From contig NC_045149.1 of the NCBI RefSeq assembly GCF_008831285.2, positions 10,878,417-10,942,416 of the forward strand: DNA of 64,000 nt. Direction: 5' to 3'. The stretch comes from Nymphaea colorata (lineage: Eukaryota; Streptophyta; Magnoliopsida; Nymphaeales; Nymphaeaceae). A model generated the notes under the pieces. It saw only the letters and a program-made list of their open reading frames with translations. It was not told the DNA's origin and ran no database searches. Positions 46,246-57,935 of the stretch are shown piece by piece. Each line of letters starts with the position of its first letter. Position 1 is the first letter of the stretch. The translations under genes and the position numbers were made by a program.

Positions 46246-47162
46246 GGTGTGTTGTTGAATTCTAAAGGTTGTTATTTTTTAAACAGTAAAATATTAGAAA
46301 CTCTACTAATTAAAAGTATAAATGCTCATCATATTACAAGTTATTCAATTATGGTTGAAAAAAATGAAACATGAAGCTCTGACAAATTTACCTTGAAAAA
46401 TCCACGATAAAAATTTATGACCTGACTAGCCAAGTCGTCAAATCGAATTTCTGACCCTGCAATTCAATCTTCAACCAATCTGAGTATGAGTCACAAGTTT
46501 GCCAATATAATCTCCCTTCACAAGTTTGCCAAGATAATCTCTCTTTCTTGTTATATATATGCATATAATTGGGTTCACCTGCATCAGCATGGACTAAGTG
46601 CTATTCATAAAAAAAAAAAATTATCTGAATTCCAGAAGTGATCTAGCTAATAAAAGCTGCTAGTCTTTGAAGGCCTGATGCCTAGATGTAACTATACCCG
46701 TTGCCTTAGATCCGGAAAAATCAATAATCTATAACGTACCTGCTGACTTTTCAGAGTTGAATATCGTGCTCTTGTGTACAAGTTGCATAACAAGGCATAT
46801 TATTTTTATTAAATAATAGTTTATGGCGAATGCACATATACGGCATAATAGCAATGCAATGTCTAGTCATAATCGATGACCGTAATATAGATTTAGGTAT
46901 TTGAACATAACCATATAAATCTTGACTAAGCAATGTTTAAATGACAGAGCGACAGAAAAGAGTTAGATATGTGTCTGCAGAAAGTTGGTCGTCCTCATTT
47001 CCTATTCCCAACGCATGCTTAAGCCGTAGGGCCTAGTCATGGTGGTGCAGTTTGTGGACTTATATGCATAATAGTTGAAATCTATTCGTAATGGCTGTAA
47101 ATTGTAAAGGTTATAAATGTTAGAAGCTAAAACAGATTTGGACCATCTACACTAACTTGATG

Positions 47163-47329
47163 TAGGGGTAGAGCCAGAAAATTTTTTTTATGAGGGAGAT
47201 CTAAATAAAGTTTCTAAATTTTGATGGGGGCCGAAATATCATTTTTCAAAATTATGATATAAGACATGAAATTTTCTAAAACTTTGATGTATTTTTTTAA
47301 ATTTTTGCCCCTCCTTGGCTCCGCCCCTA
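47163..47329. mobile_element. hAT-like MITE, copy 2, with 8-bp target duplication
   Basis: It begins TAGGGGTAGAGCCAGAAAAT and ends CCTTGGCTCCGCCCCTA. The flanks are ACTTGATG (47155-47162) and ACTTGACG (47330-47337), an 8-bp duplication with one mismatch, as hAT transposases make. It shares ends and much of the interior with 11646-11819. Confidence 0.85.
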
Positions 47330-47337
47330 ACTTGACG

Positions 47338-49200
47338 TTGACGTAATGTAATTAAGTTTAAGTTATGGACGTTGTACCTACTACTATAGCTTCTTCCCCT
47401 ACTTGGTCAACTTTATTATAAGATTAAATGGTGTGTTATATATATGTATATATATATTTGACAAGTCGATATTGCAGTGTGCCAGATAGTTTAGATGGTT
47501 AAAACTTAAAAATTTATCGCTAAAAAACTATAAATAATTCTTGCTAAAGCCATCACAAACCTCACAGTACTCTAAACCATGACTAATGCCAATTTATTGA
47601 CTGTTGTTTAACTACAAAGTTTTAAAATTTAACTATACACACTTGCAGACACACACACATACAGCTTCTTTTATGGCAAATCGGATTAATTTATGACTTA
47701 CAAAGAGAGTTTGGGAAGTTTCAGGTTTCAATCTTTGTGGCCATATACACCCCCCCTTTATAAAGAAAAAACTGGTTCATGAGTTAAAATTATAAGTTAA
47801 TTTTGAGTCAAGATGAACGCACCTTTTACGAAAAAAAATAAAAAAAGTTGAAAAGGACTATTTGATTTCAAAATACAAGAAGACGGGTTTCTTTTTGAAA
47901 CTAGCAGATTGTGTCATATCCCTTTTCCTAATTGATTAAGATCGTTACTGAATTTTTGTACACCTACAGAGTCTGCCGACTAAAAGATGGTTCATTGTTA
48001 TTTTTTGTTTTTTTTTAATGGATCGACCTTGCAGCAAGACTCGAATTAGTTACGGGCCCCTCCCCTCTGAGGACATGCATTTCTTTTTTGAGTTCATCAA
48101 TGAGGGGCCATCTTGCGATGAGCGTGGCACTTTGAGACTCCCAAAGCAGCCATATATCATAAGGAATGAGAAGTTGGGTGGGGACTTAGGTTTTTAGTAA
48201 GCAACAGACTGAAATTTTTGCTTGTCAAATCTCAATTGCTAGTAAGATTTTATTATCCAATTAGTAAAAATGGCTTCGATCTATCAGGTTCACGGTAATT
48301 TCTCATTTTACACAGTCGGACCTATTTATTCGTTCACAGTAATTGTATTCGAGTCAAATCAAAAGGCCAAGCCTGAATTCATTTAACAGCTCTTCTTCAT
48401 TTGTGGCAGTAAATTATATGATCCAACGCATGAAAATAACTTGAAAATAGTTACAAACCATGCACTTATAAACAACCATTCCTTATACCATCGATTCTTT
48501 TTTTTTTTTTTTTTGCATTGTAATTGTCAGCTAAGATATCAAACAAAGTGAGTCGCTAGCTTGTTGGTACATACTTTATGTGAGTGCCTTGCATTTGAAA
48601 TTGTATTAATATCTATTAATTATAGAGGGTGTTTAGTATACTCAGAATCATGAAATTTTAAAATCAAAATGCTTATTTTTAATACTCATCTAAAATGACC
48701 CATTTTATTGCGCTAACCAGCTAGCTTTAAGGCAAATCCATTCCCCTTTTTCTTATCTGCTTAAAGATGGACAAACACTTACTTTTGAATTGAATTCTTT
48801 CTGCGGTCCTCTGCAGTTGTCAAGATCCAACGGGCCGCTTCTCTCTTACTGATTTATTATGTTTCCACCGTTCCACGTATATATATTCTGTAACTTGAAA
48901 GATTTGATATTCTGCTTAATTTGGGTTATGGAAATGAGCCATTATAACCCACAAAATTACATAGAAAATGAGAGTGACGACCGCTCGCTCGTTGGCTATT
49001 GACTTCAGTGTGAAATGCTTCAAATAAAAGGAGATTTTTATAGTCAATATATTTTATTTTGTGTAACCAAAGAAGGCTTGACACGTAAAATGGCCGGGCT
49101 CCACGCATCTACTCTGCAAATCATCTGCCTCTGTGCCTCTGTTTCATTTCAGACTTGCGGAGGCTGATCCGTTGCACCGCAACTACCGTTACAAAAAATG
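47338..49200. other. intergenic DNA
   Basis: AT-rich, only short frames. Small CA-type runs near 47647. No gene, RNA or repeat family recognised. Confidence 0.45.
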
Positions 49201-49214
49201 AGTATATTTCCGAT

Positions 49215-49430
49215 GGCCACCAAAACTTTTGGTAAAAGTGAGCCGAGCGTCGGTAAAAGTTTTACCAATGTTTCCTATAAAAAGTTTGTCGGTGAAAAGT
49301 ATCACCCACATTTCTCCTCCACACGTTAGTGTATATCCTATTGACCAACGCAAGCTAGCTGAACGTAGTATGAAAATTATTACCGACGCCTGGCTAATAG
49401 TCATCCTGCCATGTGTCGGTGATTTTATGT
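49215..49430. repeat. CACTA-like subterminal repeat cluster
   Basis: GCGTCGGTAAAAGTTTTACC, TTGTCGGTGAAAAG, ATTACCGACGCC and TGTCGGTGATTTTA recur in both orientations. Clustered ACCGAC/GTCGGT words mark the ends of many plant CACTA elements. Borders were not found. Confidence 0.45.
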
Positions 49431-50308
49431 TCTTTTTTTCTATAATATACAGAGGCAACTTCCTTCTCTCCCTCTCTCTCTCTCTCAAAGTTTAGATTTT
49501 AGAACTCATATATTTTTTTTTCTAAGCTTAAAACATTCCCACTTCAACAAGATAAGCACTAAGCTGTTATAACCATGATGTCTTGTCACTGGGGCCTGCA
49601 CATGGGTAGCCTAAAGACCCCATTAGTTTTCCAAAAACCTTCTACCTTTTTATTTATAAAACACTTTATAAATGTTTTATAAATGTATGTTGTGGTATGA
49701 ATGATTTATCTTTTTTGGCATATAGAAATTTATTTAACTTGCATACAAAAGGCACTTATAAATTACATGAATAACCAATAAACACTTTTTAGAAAATTTA
49801 TATAAGATCAAGTTCTGATAAGGTGGTAAACAAATTGGGGTAAAATCTTGTGACTTAAATTCAAAATGGAATGCTAGCTAACTTCCCTCTTTTTACTTTC
49901 AAACACTCGTTTTGATTCTCAAACCTAAGCCTATTTCACCCAAACCGCTTTATCAAGTATATTTTAAAACTCTTTTCTTTCTAAGGACTTCCGTACATCG
50001 TGGGACATTTTTTTTCAGAGAACTATTCCCCCCAAACCTTTTTACCAAGCAGAAGCACGAACAAGAGAGACAAGAACAACAGTAAGGAGTGAAGGGAGAG
50101 GGCAAAAATGTGAGAAGGACAGAGTCGAGGGTGGGTGGTTCTCTCAAACATAAAATTGAAAGATTTTCATCTTTTCATCTCCGTTGAGGCAACACTGAAC
50201 CATCTGAAAGGGCTATGAAAAAAATGATAAAACAATTTTTTTGTCCAGTGTACACCCTTTTTGTTTTTTAATAAAGTAATAATGTGATATGAAATAATAT
50301 ATAATTCC

Positions 50309-50361
<53 letters not shown>

Positions 50362-51416
50362 TTCATACTATCTTATGTCAAAGCAAAGAGTGACAGACTA
50401 AATCAAAATACAATATGTAGTTACTTAAAATCCTAAACATTTTGAAAAAGGGCACTTAATTTATATGATTACTTGCATGTTGTGCTGCTAACTATATATC
50501 GTATTTCATAGACTTTTCAGGTGAAAACAAAAGCCAAGCGTTTGTATGGCGGGCTTGGATCCACCGTACCGCCCATGGTTTTTTTTTTCTCCTTAGGTGT
50601 ACATTTTCACTGGGTTCACTTCTAAAATTGATAAATGGAATGATCTTTTTGAAGATAAAATCTTGACTTTCTAACCCATGGATTATGACCTTTGAAACTC
50701 TTGTGAGCTGCTCATTATTTATATATGCTTCACATTTTCTTCTTCCTCCTGAAAATTGATGTGACTTAAAACTTGCTGTTTGTCATATTGACTATATTTG
50801 TTGATAGCATATATTTGTTTATTTCGGCAAGCTTGGTCAATTGGTCATCCGGTTTGTGTCATTATATACATTTATAGATATAGACAGCGAGAGAGAGAAC
50901 TAAGGATATCTTGCGGGAATAAAGCCTTAGCGTGCATGTGAATTTAGAATCGGATGCTTACTTCCCTCTGAAGTGTCAGCCGTGACGTTCATGGAGGCTT
51001 TCCTGTCTAGATTCCTTGGACCAATAAATGAGTTGAATTTATCAAGGAACCTAGGTACGAAAACAGTGTGCATCAATTACATATCAGTCTAGCCATTTTG
51101 GCCACTTTTCGCAAATTCAACCATACAACATGATGCACTATATATCTGTGTGTGTCTTAGAGTTGACCGCACCTAGTTTCAGATATTACTTCGAAACTCT
51201 GACTGCACATATGGTTGCGGTATATTTGAAAATATAGGAAAAAGAATCATGAAAATCTGTTTGGATTGAATTCCTTTCATTAAGAAAACCAAGACAACAT
51301 AAAATTTGCTTTATGATAAGACTTTCACGTTTTTGTCTTAACATAGTGGTAGAGATCTGACATCTAGTTGTGTGGTAGAATATGGGTTGAGATTAATCAA
51401 CTTAGTTTTAATAGTA
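49431..51416. other. intergenic DNA with microsatellites
   Basis: (CT)n at 49467-49486 and (TA)n at 50312-50359. No coding or repeat match otherwise. Confidence 0.45.
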
Positions 51417-52319
51417 TTCACATTTGCAAAATTTCGTTTGGTTTTGGAGTGCTCTAGAAAAATGAGTTTTGTTTTGAAAATGAGAGAGAAAGTGACTCAC
51501 CCATCGATACGAGGATTGACTTTTCCGGTGCCTTTACCGGGGGTAATAAATCCAAGAGTTATGTTTGTTATTGATGCATTTCATCTTCGCTTCAACATCT
51601 CTTTCTATATGCGGTATAGAAAAATACTGAAAGTTTGATATTTCTAAATTTTGAAAAGGTTCTTGAAGGGTTACTTGAGAATGTTAAATATTTTGGAGAA
51701 AACTAGAATTGAGAAATCTTTGTAAATATCATTTAGAAAACTTGAGAAATCATTTTGAAGTCATTTTAGGGTCCCCTTAAGACTTTAAGTAGGTTTGAGA
51801 TTTTGCATTAATTTGGTTACTACTTAGCTAGAGCTCCATCTCATCTTACTTAAATTCTTTTGGAGAGGTGCTTGTGATCATAAGTGATATCAAGTGAGTG
51901 TGAATGCATGAATGCATTGATCCTAAATGATTGGAAAGGAAAATCATTCATTCCTACCATAACATTCATCTAAAGGCATTCCTACCATAACATACATCTA
52001 AGATTTTTGTTTTGATAACTATCATATATAAGAAGGAAAAATGTTTGAAAATGGATTGGGGTTGTAAACCATCAAATACGAATTCAATATTGGATCATTA
52101 TTTGATTTTTGGTCTTAATAAAGTCGGTAAGTAAAAGATCATGAGAAAATGTTTAAAGGAATGGAAGAGATGCAATATAAATACAAAGAGAGAAAGAGAA
52201 AGAAACTTCAAAGATCACTAGATGGAAGATTTTGAAATAGGAGGAGATACATATTCTCTATATGTATGTATAAGCTTTTGAAAATGAAGTCTTAACCTAA
52301 ATAGAGAGAAAAAGAAAAA

Positions 52320-52389
<70 letters not shown>

Positions 52390-52650
52390 AATTTGTAGGA
52401 GAAGACATCTATCTTGAAGAGACAAACAAAATGTTCTAGAGAGAGAAAATAGAACACATGTATATGCGTTCATATGTATATGAACATTTGTAAAATAAAA
52501 TGTAAAAACATAGAGAGAGAGACGGATGAAAGAGTCATCATGTGCACATATATGTATATAACATGTACATATACACGTGTCTTCATGAGATTAGAAATGA
52601 AGAAATTACTTAAAACAACCGACTTCAAGTTTGATGTAAGTTGTAGGGGA
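51417..52650. repeat. dispersed repeat R2, copy 2
   Basis: Homologue of 32405-33540. It is interrupted by a (TA)n tract at 52322-52385 that expands a shorter AT-rich stretch in copy 1. Here the sequence continues past the shared end (ACTTCAAGTTTGATGT) into the tandem-repeat region below. Confidence 0.8.
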
Positions 52651-53084
52651 GCTTGGACTCATGCAAGAACCTGAGCTAAGTCCCCAAAGCTACATTAGAA
52701 AGGCTTCTTTTGAAAATATTTTGGAAAACAATATTTCAAACATTTTTATACATGAACATAAACATAATCATTTTGTTAGTTACAAGGAAATATGTTCTTC
52801 TATCGTTGGGTTATGAAAGAAACTCAAACCACACGATAAGATGCTCATTAGGGTTCTTAATGAGATGATTAAAAGGAAACTAACGCAAAATGACATGCAA
52901 ATGCATATTAAAATATACATATTCGTGATGGTTTTTCTCGGGTTGAACAAGTTCCAATCTCAAAATAATAAACATAAGAATAAAGAGAAATCCCAAACCA
53001 TACTCTCATTCTCACCATGCATTCACATATAAATGAAAAAAATCGAACAACTATGCATGGATAATATGTAAGCAATATTCAAAA
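52651..53084. other. retroelement-like non-coding DNA between R2 and the tandem array
   Basis: No domain seen. Probably part of the same element as R2 copy 2 and the 176-bp array. Confidence 0.35.
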
Positions 53085-53795
53085 AAAGAAAGAGAGCATG
53101 ATTCAACTTTGAAATAGGATACTGTCTCATCTTCTTATGCTTCCGATGCACTCGAACATAGCTTCTTTACTCTAAAATAGAGATTGAGAGCTATCTCATA
53201 TGGCTATGGGGAAATGAGGAAGAGAGAAAATAAGAGAAGCAAAACAAGGCTGTATTCAAGAAATGAGATAATATGATTTAAGCATAAAATAAAATATCAC
53301 TTCACATTTTCATGCTTCCGGTGCACTTAAGAACAGCCTCTTGACTCTAAAATAGAGATTTTAGGGCTATCTTGTATGACCATGGAGAGTTGAAAAAGGG
53401 AGAAACTGAAGAAACCAAAACAATGCTACATTCAATAAAAGAAAGAGCATGATTCAACTATGAAATGAAAGATCATCTCATCCTCTCATGCTCCCGGTGC
53501 ACTCGGGCATAACTCATTGACTCTAAAATAGAGATCTGAAGGCTATCTCATATGACCATGGGGAGATGAAGAGTAGATGAAATAAAGTAACAAGAACAAG
53601 ACTATATTCAAGAAAAGAAAGAGCATGATTTAATCATAAAATGAAAGATTACTTTACCTTTGCATGCTCCTAGTGCACTCAAGAATAGCCTATTGACTTT
53701 AAAATAGAGATTTTAGGGCTATCTTGTATGGCCATGAGGATATGAAGAAGGGAAGCAACAAGGAAAAGAAAGGAGAGGGATGATGAATACATACC
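53085..53795. repeat. four-unit tandem repeat, period about 176 bp
   Basis: Anchors ATGATT(C/T)AA are at 53098, 53273, 53449 and 53625 (spacing 175, 176, 176). Each unit also has a CATGCT(T/C)C...GTGCACT block, TGACTCTAAAATAGAGAT (the third and fourth bases vary), and GGCTATCT(C/T)(A/G)TATG. CTCTA and TAGAG form a small hairpin in each. Units are diverged, so this is an old array, not a satellite block. Confidence 0.85.
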
Positions 53796-54500
53796 TCTAA
53801 TGAAAATGACTTAGCAAGAATGAACAACCTTGCTTGAAATGATCCTAGATGCCTTTGAGTGGAGCTCCAAGATGATGAAGAGGATGCCTTCAAGAGAGTT
53901 GTAACTTGATAAAGCTTGCTTCAAGTTGGAGAAGAATCAAGAAATGAAAAGAGGAAGAGGGAGAGAGAGAAAGAGAGGTAAGAGAAAAATTCTAAGTCTT
54001 CAAGTGAGAATAGACTAGAGTTTTTCCAAGGTCTAGCTCATGCCCAAGAGGAAGGATAATAAGGGCTTTTATAAAGAGTTTTGGTGCCAAAACTCAAAAT
54101 TCAATTTTTTTTTTAATTTTACAACATTTTCCTTTGAATTTCAAAGTATTTTGAATTATTTTTGAATTTTTTTCTGAAAAAATAGGTTTTGACTAAGTGG
54201 AATTGGTCATTAGCCCTGCAAACACCCTCTTGGGGTGTGGACAGGGTTAATGCCCACCCTAAAAGGACCAAAACCACTCCCAAGGGAAGGTTTTCCACCT
54301 AAAACAGGACCTGCACCCCACGTAGGCCTAGTCTCAGTGCTGGGAAAGAACGGGCGGCAGCGCGCAACGCGCTGCCGCAAGCTACAACATTGCAGACGAC
54401 CGCGTTACCTGAGGGTCATATACCTACCTATCTCTCTCTCTCTAGTAAATACTAGACCACTTAGATGAGAGAAAAAAAACCTTTTCCAACCTTAGCTTTG
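53796..54500. other. distal part of the R2-linked element
   Basis: Purine-rich runs (53930-53985), then poly(T)-rich sequence, then a GC-richer stretch (54220-54420) with the hairpin listed next, and (CT)n at 54431-54442. Possibly an LTR of an unidentified retroelement. Confidence 0.35.
54354..54378. repeat. GC-rich perfect hairpin
   Basis: Arms GCGGCAGCGCG (54354-54364) and CGCGCTGCCGC (54368-54378) pair completely around a CAA loop, in otherwise AT-rich DNA. Confidence 0.85.
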
Positions 54501-54639
54501 TGCCAAAAAACTTGAAAATGATAAACCATTGCATGGTGATATTTGATGATCAATTTTGATGTATCTAGGACCATTGCTTGATGAAGACAATTGGGATGGG
54601 TAGATTGATGAACAGCTTGTATGCCTTGTAAGTTGATGC

Positions 54640-55400
54640 ACCTGATGCAACCTCTATCGTGGCCAATATCTCCACCTTACTGCACATTCGTCTTGGCCAT
54701 CTTTTGTATTCACATTTTAAAACACTAATAGGGAAATTGATTTTCTCATGTTCCTAGACATTGTTCTAATTGTCATCTTGCTAACCAATCCAGATTGCCT
54801 TTTCTACTAGTTCCATTTCTATCATTAGATCTTGTTAATTGATTCATTGTGATATTTGGGGAGACTATCAAATGGCTTCGCTTTACATTATTTTCTTATA
54901 GTGATTGATGATTTTCCTTATTCTACAAATACGAAACCTTATTTCATCCAAATTTTAAATCCATGTCGAAATTCAATTTCAAACGCAAGTTAAAAAAATT
55001 TAGTGGTAATGGTAGTACATTTTTGAACAAGGTAATTGAGCACCAGCATACTAGTGTTTCCACTCCTGAACAAAATGGCATTGCTGAGCAGAAACATGGA
55101 CCTTTTGTATGTCACTCATTATTTTAACTTTCAAGCCCCTTTACCACTAAAATTTTGGGCAGAATGTGCTTTAACTGCTTCCTATCTTCTGAATCTTCTA
55201 TACCCATAATTGTCAAACCACTTTTGAAGTGCTTCATGGACAACACTACAAATGTGATCTTTTTTTAGTTTTCAGATGCTTACACAATGCTTATGATACA
55301 TCAAAAACACAAAAATGTGATGCTCATTCCCAAAAATATATTGTGACTCGATACTCATTTGGCCATGCCACATGCAAGCTTTATGATTAGCAAACCAAGG
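54640..55400 (+). pseudogene. copia pre-integrase/integrase remnant
   Basis: CDIWGDYQMAS near 54850, then a D in VIDDFPYST, then an out-of-frame PEQNGIAE(Q/R)KHG-like block near 55065-55100 and KFWAECALTASYLLN near 55155. The block order matches copia integrase. Multiple stops. Confidence 0.65.
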
Positions 55401-55819
55401 AAATTTCATCAGTTGAGATGTTAGATTTGCTGAAGATGAATTTCCCTTTCAATGCATTTTGGACAGTGATAACCAGATTGTTCTACCTCTCCCTACTCAT
55501 GAGTCTCTTGAATGTGATTATCCTCATCCAGCTACCTCCCATAGTACTTCACCTCCACTAACATCACTTGCAAATCCATCAAACCTGTCCACCATTTAAC
55601 CTACTACTAATAATCTTCCACTCCAGTGTCCAACTTAGATATGAAAGGTTCCATCACATCTCAAGGACTACAAGCACTTCTATGCTACTCATGCCATTTC
55701 ACCAACATCAAGCCCAACAAGTACAACAGCCATGCAAATATCCAGTGCATCACTATCATCTCCTTAATAGATTTTCTACTCCCAACCAAGCTTTTCTTGC
55801 CAATGCCCATAGCCATCAT

Positions 55820-56550
55820 GAACCTTCAACCTTAGAAGAGGCAATGCAATATCATGAGTTGATCAGAGATGTCATGGCTACTAAAATTCAAGCTTTGGAG
55901 GCTAATTCACATGGAAGTTCATCAACCTTCCACATAGCAAACACCCCATTGGTTGTCGCTAGGTCTATAAAATCAAATACAAAGTTGATTGATCCATCGA
56001 ACAATGTATGGCAAGTCTTGTGGGTAAAGGTCACACCCAAACCAAAGGAATGAATTACACTGAAACTTTCTTTCTATGGCTAAATCACCACCATTTGATG
56101 TCTCTTGGCTGTTACTGCTATTACAGGTTGGCATCTTTTCCAAGTACATCTCAACAATGCTTTTATACATTGGGATTTTCATGAAAAGACTTATATGTAC
56201 ATTTCACTGTTTTTACTAGAGGGAGAAGAATATGTTATGCTGGCTAAAAATATATTTATCTGGGTTAAAGCAATCTTCTTTGAATTGATTATCTAAAGTC
56301 ACTGAGCCTCTCAAACCAGTTGGGTTTTCTTAGTCAAAGGTTGATTGTTCATTGTCCTCGAAAATCGACAAACACAACATATTTATGATCATATATATTG
56401 ATGATATTATAATTGCTGAGGCTGTAGAAAAGCTAAAGTCACTCGTCAATGAAAAATTCAGTCTAAAAGATTTGGGATAGTTAAAGCATTTATGAAGCAT
56501 TGTAGTCGCTAAATGTTGTGAAGGGATTTTTCATTCTGAAAAAAAACATG
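55820..56550 (+). pseudogene. copia reverse transcriptase remnant
   Basis: EPSTLEEAMQYHELIRDVMA opens the RT. AVTAITGWHLFQVHLNNAF follows near 56108, and IYIDDIIIAEAVEKLKSLV near 56395 is the catalytic loop. KFSLKDLG near 56456 is followed by a stop. Frameshifts separate the blocks. Confidence 0.8.
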
Positions 56551-56799
56551 GATTGGATATTTTGCAAGAAGGAGAATACATTGGTGCCAAGCTAAGCAAG
56601 CTTCCGATGGAACAACATTTGAAGGTCAAAAATGAGAAAGGTCAATTATTAAATGATCCAACTTCTTCAGCAAATTAATTGGCTGCCTTGTCTACTTTAC
56701 TAAAGCTCACCCAATTATACTTCATAGTGTTGACGTTCTTAGTTTATGGCTAATCGAGGAACAACACATTTGGATATTACTTCTGAGGTACTTTGATAT

Positions 56800-57240
56800 G
56801 TCAAATCCACATCAAGACGTGGAATATTGTTTCCCTTTGATAATCAATTTCATGTTGAAGGCTTATGTGACTCAAACTAGATTTCATGTCCTATGACAAG
56901 AAAATTGACATCTAGATTTTTCATCTTCATTGAAATAGCCCAGTGTCATCAAAAGTTAGAAAAATAGACTACTGTGTCCAAAACATTAGTCGAGGCTAAT
57001 CATAGAGAAATAGCATTGCCTCTTCGAAATGATATGGATAAAATACATATTTGCCGACCTAGTAATTGCTCACAATCAGCCCATGGAGTTATATGGTGAC
57101 AATCAACTAGCTATTTACATCTTTGTTGATGTTTTTCATAAAAGAACCATGCACATAGAGATTGGCTATCATGTGCTTCGAAAAAATGTTCAAAGGCAGG
57201 AGATCTACACTGAATATGTTGCATGAAGGTCCACGTGGCA
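56800..57240 (+). pseudogene. copia RNase H remnant
   Basis: Sequence for the EA.....A.(S/A)-type helix lies near 56990. PMELYGDNQLAIYIF near 57081 corresponds to the usual DN.(A/S)AI block, and TMHIEIGYHVLR near 57150 to the HIEIDYHFVR block. Stops precede and follow. Confidence 0.75.
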
Positions 57241-57334
57241 GACGTGTCCATAAAAGCCTTAGTAAAGGAATCATTTTTTAAACTTATAAATAAGTTGGGC
57301 ATAACTGACGCACAAGCTATAACTTGAAGGGAAG

Positions 57335-57590
57335 TGTTAGCAGATAACAAAAATCACAAGGCATTTGAAACAAGATCAGTGGTATCATGTGGGGATGATC
57401 TAATTTGGGGGGCATGATCCTTTCAGTTGTAATAGATCATGTTGTCAACCTCTTGCCAATTTTTGAGGATAACAATTAGACGTTAAGTGTATTCTTTTAC
57501 CACTGTATAAATAGTTGATGTACACTGTATGTCAATGTAATGAAAATACATAGCCTGCCTATTCTTTCTTCTTTCATCTCTTAAACGTCA
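57335..57590 (+). repeat. 3' LTR of the truncated copia element
   Basis: It begins TGTTAGCAGATAAC directly after the purine tract AAGGGAAG. The right limit is uncertain (CA at 57576 or 57590), since no second LTR is available for comparison. Confidence 0.55.
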
Positions 57591-57599
57591 AGGACCTTC

Positions 57600-57935
57600 C
57601 ATTTATAGGGAAGAATTTTATGTTCAACCAATAGATCCATGTACAATCTACAAGAATTCTTCCACGACTGAGATCCCACCTTATTTGAAATCCCTTCTAT
57701 GTGAGATCCGCATGGTAAATAGACGCCAGAGTTGACCATCATGTAAAAAATAGCATTTGAGATCTCAATATATGCCTGATACCTATGTAAAAAAGAGGAC
57801 TTGAAGTTTCCATATATGGCCAAAATCTCATATTTGAGGTTGGATGGGTGGGGGTCTGGCCTCAAATCCTTGGATTATGATCCAGAATGATCTCAAATCG
57901 CATCAGATCTCAATCTTAGTTAAACAAATGCCTCC
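57600..57935. repeat. MITE-like repeat with GAGATC/ATTTGAG words
   Basis: TTTGAGATCTCA, GAGATCCGCATGG, GATCTCAAATC and CAGATCTCAATC recur, followed by AACAAATGCC. The composition resembles 18405-18590. Ends not resolved. Confidence 0.4.

Larger units (their letters stand above)
41950..47020. repeat. PHT1 upstream duplication, unit B (gene-less)
   Basis: Colinear with unit A over at least six blocks. It is longer because of a family T MITE and (TA)n at 43620-43920 and a family E MITE at 43940-44325. It has no transporter at its proximal end. Confidence 0.8.
54640..57590 (+). mobile_element. Ty1/copia retrotransposon remnant, 5'-truncated
   Basis: From left to right: a pre-integrase remnant (near 54.69 kb), integrase (54.8-55.2 kb), a linker, reverse transcriptase (55.83-56.55 kb), RNase H (about 56.8-57.2 kb) and a 3' LTR start at 57335. 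There is no gag, no protease and no 5' LTR. The left side meets the R2-linked element. The coding frame is heavily broken. Confidence 0.8.

Noticed and set aside
53085-53795. CRISPR-like array
   Set aside because: Units are contiguous 176-bp diverged repeats in plant nuclear DNA, without short identical repeats and unique spacers.
51417-54500. Ty3/gypsy element call for R2 and its downstream region
   Set aside because: No gypsy coding domain, PBS or LTR pair could be shown, so I left the class open.
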